A stretch of DNA of 64,000 nt from Clostridiaceae bacterium (GTDB lineage Bacteria; Bacillota; Clostridia; Oscillospirales; Acutalibacteraceae). The stretch covers positions 124,001 to 188,000 of the forward strand of contig JAETSR010000001.1 of NCBI GenBank assembly GCA_021769555.1, written 5' to 3'. The notes beneath the pieces were generated by a model. That model did no database searches, was not told the origin of the DNA, and was given only the letters and a program-made list of their open reading frames with translations. Shown piece after piece: positions 36,249 to 43,654 of this stretch (position 1 is the first letter of the stretch; each line of letters starts with the position of its first letter). Made by a program: the position numbers and the translations under genes.

Positions 36249-36484
36249 AAACAAAAGGATCAGAGCACACAAACTTAGAGGGTTTTCAATCAGTGGTGAC
36301 AGAATACCCAGATTGTACGATTTACGATTCTTTTTATGTTGTTAGAAAAGATATGTCTGATGAAGATAGCGAGGGTAATTGCTATGACTGGTATGTTATC
36401 AATAGACATAATCGAACAGTTGACAAAACAAAAGTGATAAATTCAAAAATTAGCGAACTTATTGCTGCAGCTTTGGAGGATTAA
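36200..36484 (+). CDS. Conserved phage protein next to DGR
   Basis: 94 residues, GTG start at 36200 with gaaagga upstream; starts within the frameshifted reverse transcriptase tail. The sequence YIFGTNELIGEEVLKTKGSE and later DEDSEGNCYDWYVINRHNR is of a type I associate with gut Firmicutes phages, placed among tail fibre or lysis genes. No enzymatic motif; alternating charged strands and a short C-terminal helix. It is not a clear Avd homologue. Confidence 0.5.
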   Translation: MEYIFGTNELIGEEVLKTKGSEHTNLEGFQSVVTEYPDCTIYDSFYVVRKDMSDEDSEGNCYDWYVINRHNRTVDKTKVINSKISELIAAALED

Positions 36485-36488
36485 CGCT

Positions 36489-37079
36489 ATGAAAGAAAAT
36501 CTGAAAAACTTGTATATGAACGGGCTAAATGGCAAAAATCCATCAACTAATGCCAATGGACTATTAAAGGCAGTCAATAAAGGGTGGATTACTATTGAAG
36601 ATGCGGTTGAGATTATTGGTAGTGATAATTCATTGGAAGTAATTCGATCAGCCAAAATTGCTGAAATTTCTACGGCGTGTAACACAGTAATCGTTTCAGG
36701 CGTGGACTTAGAATTTAATGGCGAAAAGGTACATTTTAATCTTTCTATTGAAGATCAAAGCAATATTGCCAACCTTTTCCGTGTAGTTGAGTTAGGGGGT
36801 ACGGAGTTTCCGTATCAAGCTGATGGTGGAGTTTGCCGTATTTACTCAGCAATGGAAATTGCACAAATTTATATTGCTGCACAAGCACTGATTACAACTC
36901 AAACTACATATCATAATGCTTTAAAGGCTTACGTTCAGTCTCTTAATAGTGTGGATGATATCGCTAATGTTCAGTACGGTATGGTTTTACCTGAGCCGTA
37001 TCTAACCGAAGTTACTGAAAAGTTGTCAGTGGCACAGGCTCAGATGGATGCGATTGTATCTAGGTTAAGCGGTAATTAA
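36489..37079 (+). CDS. Phage protein, DUF4376-like (tentative)
   Basis: 196 residues from ATG 36489, after tttggagg. N-terminal helix-turn segment NANGLLKAVNKGWITIEDAV, a beta region around VSGVDLEFNGEKVHFNLSIE, and a long C-terminal helical domain (AMEIAQIYIAAQALITTQTT). Similar organisation is seen in DUF4376-type tail fibre-associated proteins. The role remains a guess; the gene lies between DGR and lysis modules. Confidence 0.4.
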   Translation: MKENLKNLYMNGLNGKNPSTNANGLLKAVNKGWITIEDAVEIIGSDNSLEVIRSAKIAEISTACNTVIVSGVDLEFNGEKVHFNLSIEDQSNIANLFRVVELGGTEFPYQADGGVCRIYSAMEIAQIYIAAQALITTQTTYHNALKAYVQSLNSVDDIANVQYGMVLPEPYLTEVTEKLSVAQAQMDAIVSRLSGN

Positions 37080-37103
37080 CCCAAGCGGTAGGAGTATTTC
37101 TAT

Positions 37104-37562
37104 ATGAAAAAATTCTCAAAAACAATGTGTAAAATTTCTAGCCATGTAGTGCGCTGGTGTATAGGTGGCGTACTATATGGCTTTCTTGAAATAGCATGGA
37201 GGGGGTATACACATTGGAGCATGGTATTATTAGCAACAATAATTTGTATACCGCTCGATATTGCAAACGATCTTATTTCGTGGGATTTATCTTTGCAAAA
37301 ACAAGCTCTAATTGGAGGACTTGTTATTACATGTGCAGAATTTGTGGCGGGTTGTATTTTGAATTTGTGGTTAGGATTAGAAGTATGGGATTATTCAAAT
37401 CAGTTTGGTAATATCCTAGGACAGATATGTCCGCTTTATACATTTCTTTGGTGTATATTAGCGTGTCCTGTAATCGTGATTTTTGATTGGATTGATTTCA
37501 AAATATGTAAGACTACTTTGCCTAGCTATGATTTATTTGGATGGACGTTATGGGTGAGATAA
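37104..37562 (+). CDS. Membrane protein of the PF06541 type
   Basis: 152 residues with about four membrane helices. Carries the characteristic pattern YGFLEIAWRGYTHWSM near residue 28 and GLEVWDYSNQFGNILGQICP near 95, which define the small integral membrane family annotated as putative ABC permease (PF06541). In this position, ahead of the endolysin, it may assist lysis or alter the membrane. The permease label is only a family name; there is no ATPase partner. Confidence 0.65.
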   Translation: MKKFSKTMCKISSHVVRWCIGGVLYGFLEIAWRGYTHWSMVLLATIICIPLDIANDLISWDLSLQKQALIGGLVITCAEFVAGCILNLWLGLEVWDYSNQFGNILGQICPLYTFLWCILACPVIVIFDWIDFKICKTTLPSYDLFGWTLWVR

Positions 37563-37578
37563 AAAGGAGGTGGTACAA

Positions 37579-37722
37579 ATGAGTAAACTTTTGGAGCTTA
37601 TTCATGGTAGAAAGATTAAACAAAATAAGTCAGAAGTGTATTGCCGTTTTGCGAAACAGAATGATCATAGAAATATCTTTTATGTTGTGTTAAATGGAAT
37701 AGCTATGCCAGTAGCCTATTGA
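37579..37722 (+). CDS. Very small phage protein
   Basis: 47 residues (SKLLELIHGRKIKQNKSEVY to IAMPVAY), with a strong ribosome site aaaggaggtgg. Basic, no recognised domain. Small genes of this kind between holin and endolysin genes are common. Real because of the ribosome site and clean fit between flanking genes. Confidence 0.5.
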   Translation: MSKLLELIHGRKIKQNKSEVYCRFAKQNDHRNIFYVVLNGIAMPVAY

Positions 37723-37741
37723 TTTAAGGAGGCAGATATGT

Positions 37742-38737
37742 ATGAGTAACAGTGCATTAAGTTGTATGAGGGTAATTAGTCCAAACCGAAATAGTCCACG
37801 TAATCATGTCATTGATACAATTACCATTCATTGTGTAGTTGGACAAACAAGTGTAGAATGGATATGTAATGAGTTTAGTAGATCGTCTAAAGGGGCTAGT
37901 TGTAATTATGGCATTGGAGTGGATGGACGTATTTGTACTATAGTCGATGAATGTGATCGTTCTTGGTGTACGTCAAGTGCATCCAATGATAATCGAGCTA
38001 TTACCATTGAATGTGCAAGCGATGCGTTCTATCCGTATGCGATTAACGCTTCGGTATGGAAATCATTGATTGAGCTGTGTGCAGATATTTGTAGAAGGAA
38101 TAATATCAAACAGCTAAAGTGGGTAGATAACAAGGCTTTGATTGGTCAAGTCAGTGTACAAAATATGACTGCTCATCGTTGGTTTGACAATAAGAGCTGC
38201 CCAGGCGATTATATTTTCAATCGGTTAGGTCAAATTCAAAAGGAAGTTAATCAGAAGCTAGGGGTAACGAGCGTTGATACTGCATTTAAATCGTATCAGG
38301 CGCAAGTGAATGCAGATGATGGTCTTAACTGTCGTACATCTCCTATCAATGGACAAGTTATTAAAACATACCCAGATGGCACGGTGTTTGTAATTTCAAA
38401 AGAGAATGGGAATTGGGGATATACGGGCGAAGGTTGGGTATGCCTGGACTATGTTAATAAGATTGCGTCAGCTAAAGATCCCAGTACAAAGGAGGAAATC
38501 ATTATGGATGGTAAACAGTTCGCAAAACTTTGGAACGAAATGCGTAAGGCTTGGCAGGATAACGATGCGAGTGGTTATAGTGAAGAGGCTCGGAAATGGG
38601 CGATTGATAGCGGCTTAATTGCTGGCACAGGCAAGCTCGGAAATGGTGAACCGAATTACGCATGGGCTGATATGCTTACTCGTGAGCAACTTGTAACTGT
38701 ACTGTTTAGGTATGCTCAGATGATTGGTAAAGCATAA
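37742..38737 (+). CDS. Endolysin: N-acetylmuramoyl-L-alanine amidase
   Basis: 331 residues. Residues 20-175 form an amidase-2/PGRP domain that cuts the bond between muramic acid and the stem peptide. Zinc ligands are His30 (TITIHCVVGQT), His about 144 (TAHRWFDNKS) and Cys about 153 (SCPGDYIF). An SH3b-like wall-binding domain lies near 185-245 (DGLNCRTSPINGQVIKTYPD, GWVCLDYV). The last 80 residues (EEARKWAIDSGLIAGTGKLG, WADMLTREQLVTVLFRYAQM) resemble an S-layer-homology unit, unusual for an endolysin. Confidence 0.9.
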   Translation: MSNSALSCMRVISPNRNSPRNHVIDTITIHCVVGQTSVEWICNEFSRSSKGASCNYGIGVDGRICTIVDECDRSWCTSSASNDNRAITIECASDAFYPYAINASVWKSLIELCADICRRNNIKQLKWVDNKALIGQVSVQNMTAHRWFDNKSCPGDYIFNRLGQIQKEVNQKLGVTSVDTAFKSYQAQVNADDGLNCRTSPINGQVIKTYPDGTVFVISKENGNWGYTGEGWVCLDYVNKIASAKDPSTKEEIIMDGKQFAKLWNEMRKAWQDNDASGYSEEARKWAIDSGLIAGTGKLGNGEPNYAWADMLTREQLVTVLFRYAQMIGKA

Positions 38738-39069
38738 TGGCTGCGCATTTAAAGAAAAAGACTAGTCGTAGCCGCAAGGTATTTGATTACTCAAAACAGA
38801 TGATATCTGACGTAAGGTGGTTGCTATGGGTTGTCACTCTTGGTGGCATATTCTTAGCAACCCTTTGTGTTTTGAAAGGGTATACCGGAAGTCTGCCATG
38901 GGTTTCTGCTATGGTTGGACTTCCATGGACTGCCCACGGGACAATCTGTTCATTTTACCTAAATATGGCTAAGTCTGATCACAGAGAGGGCGGCATTACA
39001 TTTGAAACTGCAAAAGCAAATATGTACAGTGAAGTGGAGTCTACTTTGGATGAAAGTCCGATGATTTAA
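38737..39069 (+). CDS. Phage membrane protein, possible holin accessory
   Basis: 110 residues; its ATG shares a base with the endolysin stop (taatg), so translation is coupled. Two hydrophobic stretches (VRWLLWVVTLGGIFLATLCV and WVSAMVGLPWTAHGTICSFY) after a very basic N-terminus. Size and position suggest a holin-like or lysis-helper membrane protein; no named family recognised. Confidence 0.5.
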   Translation: MAAHLKKKTSRSRKVFDYSKQMISDVRWLLWVVTLGGIFLATLCVLKGYTGSLPWVSAMVGLPWTAHGTICSFYLNMAKSDHREGGITFETAKANMYSEVESTLDESPMI

Positions 39070-39089
39070 TTATGATGGAGGACGATATT

Positions 39090-39431
39090 ATGGAATGGTT
39101 AAATCTTATTGTTTCAAATCTGCCTGTAATTGCTACTATTATTACACTTATTGTAACTTTAGTAAGATATGTTCAGAAAGCTATTAAAGAGAAGAACTGG
39201 GGAAAGCTTCTCAAGGACATTGTGAAATATATGGAAGAGGCAGAGGACAAGTTTGATAATGGAGCTGATCGTAAAGAATGGGTACTTGCGATGGTAAGGA
39301 TATCTGCTGAGACGATTAACTATAATATAAATATTGATGAAGTTAGTAAACTTATTGACGATTTATGTGCAATGAGCAAGGTAGTAAACGCTCCGTCAGA
39401 TGAGAATGGGAAGGAAGTGCAAGTGTCATGA
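39090..39431 (+). CDS. Holin, LLH-family-like
   Basis: 113 residues from ATG 39090, with ggagg at 39077-39081; an ATG at 39072 lies ahead of that site. One N-terminal membrane helix (VIATIITLIVTLVRYV) and a charged amphipathic cytoplasmic part (LLKDIVKYMEEAEDKFDNGA, EWVLAMVRISAE), which is the layout of Phage_holin_6 / LLH proteins. It would make the pore that releases the amidase. Confidence 0.65.
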   Translation: MEWLNLIVSNLPVIATIITLIVTLVRYVQKAIKEKNWGKLLKDIVKYMEEAEDKFDNGADRKEWVLAMVRISAETINYNINIDEVSKLIDDLCAMSKVVNAPSDENGKEVQVS

Positions 39432-39850
39432 GTATTCAAGAAGTACTTTCACCACTTTTTGAACAGTGGGGCATCACATTGCCTGTCGTGGTATTTATCC
39501 TATTAACAGTGGTGCAAATTACCCCAATTAAAATAAATCCGTGGTCAGCATTTGGCAATATGTTAAATGGCAATGTGTTAAAAAAGCTAGATGAACATAT
39601 TCGGATTGACGATGAAAGAAACGCAGATGCTCATAGGGTGCAAATATTGAAATTTAATAGAGAGATTCTTCATGAGAGCGATCCTAGCCATTTTACACAA
39701 GAGGATTTCATTGAGATACTATCTGAGATTGATTTTTATGAGGACTATTGCAAAACGCACCTGGATTACAAAAATAATCGTGCGGTGCTTGCAATTCAGA
39801 ATATTAAACGTGAGTACAAGGAGAGGCTTGAACGGCACGAGTTTGGATAA
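39428..39850 (+). CDS. Small membrane-anchored phage protein in lysis module
   Basis: 140 residues, overlapping the holin gene by four bases (ATGA). One N-terminal membrane helix (LPVVVFILLTVVQITPIKIN) followed by a charged helical soluble part (KLDEHIRIDDERNADAHRVQ). This family is widespread at the right end of clostridial phages. Possibly an antiholin or spanin-like lysis regulator; unproven. Last gene of the prophage before the integration region. Confidence 0.5.
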   Translation: MSIQEVLSPLFEQWGITLPVVVFILLTVVQITPIKINPWSAFGNMLNGNVLKKLDEHIRIDDERNADAHRVQILKFNREILHESDPSHFTQEDFIEILSEIDFYEDYCKTHLDYKNNRAVLAIQNIKREYKERLERHEFG

Positions 39851-39863
39851 TCGTGTAAGTGTA

Positions 39864-39905
39864 GAGGCATATGACGCTTTATGTGTTGTATGCCTCATTT
39901 TTTTG
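39864..39905 (+). terminator. Terminator at the right end of the prophage
   Basis: Eight-bp stem (gaggcata / tatgcctc) with a 17-base loop and a run of seven T, 13 bases after the last phage gene. Confidence 0.8.
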
Positions 39906-39929
39906 TTTTGCATAAATTTTTGCATAAAT
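39906..39929. repeat. Tandem 12-bp repeat
   Basis: Two exact copies of ttttgcataaat, head to tail, just after the phage terminator. Part of a repeat cluster that could be binding sites for the phage integrase or its accessory proteins. Confidence 0.6.
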
Positions 39930-39949
39930 ATTGAATATTTTGATTGTGC

Positions 39950-39973
39950 TACTACCACAGTTACTACCACAAT
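39950..39973. repeat. Second tandem 12-bp repeat
   Basis: Two adjacent copies of tactaccacaRt (positions 11-12 vary: gt and at), 20 bases after the previous pair. Confidence 0.6.
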
Positions 39974-39983
39974 TCATCCGTAT

Positions 39984-40067
39984 TAGACGGAACTAGACAG
40001 TAACTCAAATTCTGAAAATCCTAGTGTTTTCGGGGGTTTCGTAGATAGACGGAACTAGACGGTAACT
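39984..40067. repeat. Pair of 22-bp direct repeats near the integration junction
   Basis: Copies at 39984-40005 and 40046-40067 differ at one base. Each contains two similar halves (tagacggaac and tagacRgtaac), so four tagacRg units lie in 84 bases. Between them the sequence is AT-rich phage DNA. Repeats like these are typical arm- or core-type recombinase sites. Confidence 0.65.
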
Positions 40068-40080
40068 TATAGACACATTC
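40046..40080. other. Probable attachment site / phage-chromosome junction
   Basis: At this point composition changes sharply from AT-rich to GC-rich, and a capsid reading frame that begins without a start codon opens at 40066. The final direct repeat overlaps the first codons of that frame (ctt ata gac aca ttc). The matching left attachment site lies outside the window. Confidence 0.6.
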
Positions 40081-40860
40081 CCGGAATACGTGGCCCGGGC
40101 GGTGAAGCAGGGCATGGAGAGCGGCGTGAGGGCCGAGGACCTGGCGGCGACTGTCACTAAGATAGACGCGATGGACTACCGGAGCATAGTGGCCGAGCCC
40201 GAGACCGAGGGGGATACCGGCGAGCTCAAGGCGGTGGCCGAGGGGGCGCTGCTGCCCAGCACGAAGATACATACCAGCGCGAACCTTGTGAGGCTGCAGA
40301 AGCACGGGCGTATGCTTGTGAGCACCTATGAGGCGCTGAGGTTCCAGAAGCTGGACCTGCTGACGGTGACCCTGCGGCAGATAGGGGCCTATATCGCCGG
40401 GGCCCAGGTGAAGGACGCGGTGGACGTGCTGATGAACGGTGAGGACGGGAACACCCCCCTGAGCTATACCAAGGGCACGCCGGACTATGGGGACTTTATC
40501 GGCCTTTGGGGGGCGCTGGCACCCTATGAGCTGAACACTGTGGTGGCCGGGACCGCGGCTATGCAGAAGCTCTTGCAGGTCGCTGAGTTCAAGGACGCAC
40601 AGGCGGGGATGAACTTCCAGGGGACCGGGACGCTGTGCACGCCCCTGGGGGCAAGGCTTGTGCATGTGCCGGGGATGGCGGCGGATAAGATAGTGGTGCT
40701 GGACAAGGGCTGCGCGCTGGAAATGGTGCAGTCGGGGGGCATTACCATGGACTGCGATAAGCTGATAGACAGGCAGCTTGAGCGGGCGGGAATCAGCGTT
40801 ATAAGCGGGTTCTCGAGGATATTCAAGGACGCGGCAGCGGGGCTGGACTGCGGGGCGTAA
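40066..40860 (+). pseudogene. Major capsid protein remnant, 5' end separated by prophage
   Basis: 264 codons lacking a start; an in-frame stop lies at 40063. The preserved part begins LIDTFPEYVARAVKQGMESG and runs through MDYRSIVAEPETEG, ALLPSTKIHTSANLVRLQKH, GRMLVSTYEALRFQKLDLLT and the C-terminal strand ISVISGFSRIFKDA, the pattern of an HK97-like shell protein. The N-terminal third should be on the left side of the inserted prophage. A GTG at 40090 could still start a shortened product, but function is unlikely. Confidence 0.75.
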
Positions 40861-40912
40861 CTGACGAAAACGGGTTAGGCTGAAGGCGGGGGCGCGGCAG
40901 CGAGAAGGGTGT

Positions 40913-40994
40913 CCAGAGGGACTGGTCCCTCTGGCGGGTTCTAGGGCAGAGCCCTAGGGGTCTGGGATGGAGTTCAGCGAACTCCAAATCCCAG
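40913..40994. repeat. Cluster of three palindromes in an intergenic space
   Basis: Between capsid remnant and the 41038 gene are three inverted repeats in series: ccagagggac / gtccctctgg (40913-40934), ctagggc / gccctag (40941-40957) and a longer stem with ctgggat-ggagtt / aactcc-aa-atcccag (40962-40994). Such triple-hairpin intergenic elements are frequent in Oscillospirales genomes and may be REP- or MITE-like. Function unknown. Confidence 0.6.
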
Positions 40995-41037
40995 CCGCCC
41001 GAGGCCTAAAATATGTAAGCAAACAGGAGGGCAAAAA

Positions 41038-41424
41038 GTGATTATAAATAAAGAAAATGTCTTAGAAAAATTCAAGCTCTACAGCAGCGAGCTCCTGGAC
41101 GGTTCAAACACCGTAAGGGACGCGCTGTGCCGGGAGCTCTGCTCCGAGTGCGCGGCCTGGGTTGAAGCCAGAGTTAAGCCCGAGCTTGCAGAATCTGAGG
41201 GGGACGAGAGCGAAAGCGGCCCCCTAGAAAGCCTTGCGGCGGCCGAGGCCTTCTGGCAGCTGGCGGCACTGGACCAGGCGGTAGTACCCCTGGGAGTGAG
41301 CTCGGCGGACATAAAAATCCAGCTGGGGGACAGGCTGGGGGCGGCACAGCGCCTCAGGGACGAGAAGGGCGCGGCCTGCCGGGGCCTTCTCTGCGAGGAT
41401 GAATTTTATTTCGGAACGGCCTGA
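41038..41424 (+). CDS. Possible head-tail connector of the resident element
   Basis: 128 residues, GTG start at 41038 after aggaggg. Helical and rich in Ala and Glu (SLAAAEAFWQLAALDQAVVP, DIKIQLGDRLGAAQRLRDEK), with cysteines near the N-terminus. Its place after the capsid gene suggests an adaptor or completion protein. Family not recognised. Confidence 0.45.
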   Translation: MIINKENVLEKFKLYSSELLDGSNTVRDALCRELCSECAAWVEARVKPELAESEGDESESGPLESLAAAEAFWQLAALDQAVVPLGVSSADIKIQLGDRLGAAQRLRDEKGAACRGLLCEDEFYFGTA

Positions 41425-41438
41425 AAGGAGGAGTGACG

Positions 41439-42125
41439 ATGGGCGCGGCGAGAGAAATCCTGCTTGAGCTGCTGGACGAGTTCCGGGGGGCCATGCCCGG
41501 GGTGGCGTTCAGCGAGGCTGTGAGCATGAACGGCAGCTTCATGCCGGGGGGGCCGGTATGCGTTGCGGGCGCGGTCACGAAGGAGAGCGAGCAGGGGGAT
41601 GAGTGGAGCGCGAAGCTCAGCTTTACGGCCTATGTGCCCAGGGGCATGGGCAGCGCCGGAGAGCTGCTGGACAGGATGGCAGAGCTTGCGAAGGGGAGCC
41701 AGCCGCTGCTTGAGGGAGTAGAGCGGGGCGCGGCGGCCAAAGCCGGCGGGGCCATAGCAGAGGGGTGCGTGCTGAGCTTTTATAAGGCCGGGAGCTCCGG
41801 GGGCTCCGGGGGGAAGAAGGTGAGATACCCCATATCCGTGAACGGCAGGGAGTGCAGCGTTACAGGCTGGAAGGTTTCGGGGAAGGACTCCGGAAGGGCG
41901 CTGACGGCTGTTGGGGAGAGCGAGCCTTTCTATTATAAAGGGAGCAGCGAGTTTACCGTGGAGCTGCAGGGCCTGGACCTGGAGGGGGCCGGGGAGCTTG
42001 AGGGCTTCACTTTGAGGCTGGGGGACCGTAGGGCGTTGTACACAGGGTGCAGGTGGAAAAGCTTCTCGGCTGAGGGCAGCGGGACTGTCACTGCCGGGGA
42101 GAGAGTTGATGCAGAGGAGGGATGA
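41439..42125 (+). CDS. Phage-derived protein of unknown function
   Basis: 228 residues; ATG 41439 is preferred to GTG 41433 because aaaggagg lies 7 bases upstream of it. The N-terminal 120 residues look like a small tail-completion domain (AREILLELLDEFRGAMPGVA, KLSFTAYVPRGMG). From 125 on a separate beta domain follows (VRYPISVNGRECSVTGWKVS, SSEFTVELQGLDLEG). It overlaps the next small gene (ATGA). It may be a fusion created by deletion of the tube/sheath/tape-measure segment. Confidence 0.45.
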   Translation: MGAAREILLELLDEFRGAMPGVAFSEAVSMNGSFMPGGPVCVAGAVTKESEQGDEWSAKLSFTAYVPRGMGSAGELLDRMAELAKGSQPLLEGVERGAAAKAGGAIAEGCVLSFYKAGSSGGSGGKKVRYPISVNGRECSVTGWKVSGKDSGRALTAVGESEPFYYKGSSEFTVELQGLDLEGAGELEGFTLRLGDRRALYTGCRWKSFSAEGSGTVTAGERVDAEEG

Positions 42126-42214
42126 GGGTGGAGATAGTTGACAGCCTGGAACGCGCGGAGGAGCTCAGCAGGGAGATAGAGCGGGACAGCCGGAGGTATC
42201 CGGAGAGATTTTAG
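42122..42214 (+). CDS. Thirty-residue phage-like protein
   Basis: MRVEIVDSLERAEELSREIE followed by RDSRRYPERF. Its ATG overlaps the preceding stop (ATGA), so it is translationally coupled. Amphipathic, charged helix. Tiny genes like this occur in tail regions of clostridial phages. Function unknown; kept because of coupling and clean fit. Confidence 0.4.
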   Translation: MRVEIVDSLERAEELSREIERDSRRYPERF

Positions 42215-42230
42215 GGGAGGGATTATATAG

Positions 42231-42746
42231 ATGAAGCTGATGACCATGAGCTTTAAGGGGATATGCTGGCAGGTGAACCCCACTGAGCTCTCTGTTGAGT
42301 ACGCGCAGAATATCAGGGAGACAGCCCTGCCCTTTGCGGGGAGCAGGCTGACTGATTTGGGCGTGAAGAAGCGGCGGGTGACGGGAAAGGGATATTTCGT
42401 GGGCCGGGACTGCATGGAGCAGTGGAAAAGGCTCGAGGGGCTTTTCAGGGAGGGAGGCCCGGGGAATTTACAGCTGCCCGGCCTTGAGCCTTTCCGGGCG
42501 GTGCTCTCGGAGCTGAAGCTGCTGGGGGAGGAAGGAGCGGATATTGTGAAGTACGGCTTTTCTTTTACCGAAGCATGGGCCGGGGAGAGCTACAGGGGCC
42601 AGGGGGCGCACAGGGCCGCGGCCGGGGAGAGCCTTTGGGACTACGCCGGGCGGTACGGCTGGGACATGGAGCTTCTGAGGGAGGCGAACCCCCATATCAG
42701 GGACATCGCCTGCCTTGAGCTTGGGGAGGAGGTGTTCGCGCCGTGA
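42231..42746 (+). CDS. XkdP-like baseplate protein with LysM domain
   Basis: 171 residues. An N-terminal beta domain (FKGICWQVNPTELSVEYAQN, RVTGKGYFVGRDCMEQWKRL) matches the tail hub protein that follows the tape measure in PBSX-like phages. Residues 128-170 form a LysM module (GESLWDYAGRYGWDMELLRE, ANPHI) for peptidoglycan binding. It ends with GTGA overlapping the next gene. Role: tail-tip contact with the wall. Confidence 0.7.
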   Translation: MKLMTMSFKGICWQVNPTELSVEYAQNIRETALPFAGSRLTDLGVKKRRVTGKGYFVGRDCMEQWKRLEGLFREGGPGNLQLPGLEPFRAVLSELKLLGEEGADIVKYGFSFTEAWAGESYRGQGAHRAAAGESLWDYAGRYGWDMELLREANPHIRDIACLELGEEVFAP

Positions 42747-43654
42747 TATACTGGGGAGTTTTAAGGGGCGGCGGGAGAATGCTCCTGGGGGACCCTAAGG
42801 AGGCAGCGCTGTCCTTTGACAGGGAGGCCCCGGCTGACCAGCTGAAAGCTGTGTTCCCGGCGGATAAGCTCTGGGAGGACATAAGCGAGGTGCTTATGTA
42901 TGAGAGGGGCGAAGGGGTGTTCAGGGGGATAGTGGACGAGCAGAACACCCGGCTCACCTCAGAGGGGGTCTTTGTGGAGCTTATATGCAGGAGCAGGGAG
43001 GCGCTGCTTCTGGACAATGAGGCTGAGCCGATGATAATCAAAAAGCCGTCCCTTGAGAGCCTGCATAAAAGGCTCATAGAGCCCCTGGGATTTCCGGAGA
43101 CAAGGGGAGAGAGCGGGAGCGTGCCGGGGGAGCTGAGGGTTGAGAAGGGAGCGTCATGCTGGCAGGTGCTAAGTGAGTTTTGCGGGGAGTACTTCGGCAC
43201 GGAGCCCTATGTGGACTTTGAGGGGGCGGTATGCTGTAACGGCATGGCCGAAAGAAGGGCGGAGCTTTGGGACGTGATGAGCGCGGAGCTCCAGAGGCTG
43301 CCCTATAAGCGGCTGAGCGCGGTCTATAAGCAGGGCTATCGGGGCGGCTACGACACGGTGTACAGCGACCCGGAGGCCCCGGCGGCGCGCAGGAGATATG
43401 TGAGCGCCCAGAGCGGCAGGGACCCGAAGGCGCTTTTGGAGGAGTCCAAGGCCGGCGGCAGGCTGCTGACGGTGGTGTGCGCCGGGAGCGTCTGGCCTTT
43501 GAGGGGAGCTGTGACGGACGTTACCGTGCCGGGGCTGGGCAGGTTCGAGGGCTGCACCGTGCAAAGGGGCGCTTATTACAGGGACCAAAACGGCGAGCGC
43601 ACAAGGCTTGTGCTGGAAGGGGGCAGTATAAATGTGGCTCACAAGGAAGCTTAG
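42743..43654 (+). CDS. XkdQ-like baseplate hub protein
   Basis: 303 residues, GTG start coupled to the LysM gene by a four-base overlap. Like phage late-control gene D / XkdQ proteins it has a beta-rich first half (AVFPADKLWEDISEVLMYER, FVELICRSREALLLDNEAEP) and a second half with WQVLSEFCGEYFGTEPYVDF and a long loop region. In contractile phages it caps the tube and is part of the puncturing hub. Call by order and general resemblance. Confidence 0.65.
   Translation: MIYWGVLRGGGRMLLGDPKEAALSFDREAPADQLKAVFPADKLWEDISEVLMYERGEGVFRGIVDEQNTRLTSEGVFVELICRSREALLLDNEAEPMIIKKPSLESLHKRLIEPLGFPETRGESGSVPGELRVEKGASCWQVLSEFCGEYFGTEPYVDFEGAVCCNGMAERRAELWDVMSAELQRLPYKRLSAVYKQGYRGGYDTVYSDPEAPAARRRYVSAQSGRDPKALLEESKAGGRLLTVVCAGSVWPLRGAVTDVTVPGLGRFEGCTVQRGAYYRDQNGERTRLVLEGGSINVAHKEA

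Larger units (their letters stand above)
1..40067. mobile_element. Siphovirus-like prophage, late-gene half and right end
   Basis: Continuous plus-strand run of head, tail, DGR and lysis genes, markedly more AT-rich than the chromosome to its right. The left end, with integrase, regulators and replication genes, lies outside the window. The right boundary is set by the last tagacgg repeat (ends 40067) and by the first codons of a truncated GC-rich capsid gene. No transposase or integrase is visible, so the mode of integration is inferred. Confidence 0.9.

Noticed and set aside
39850-40080. tRNA gene as attachment site
   Set aside because: No cloverleaf or tRNA 3' end could be drawn at the junction; the flanking host DNA is a capsid gene.
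40000-40100. Assembly chimera at the composition change
   Set aside because: Possible, but the direct repeats, terminator and clean loss of the 5' gene end fit integration better; kept as a test in the findings.
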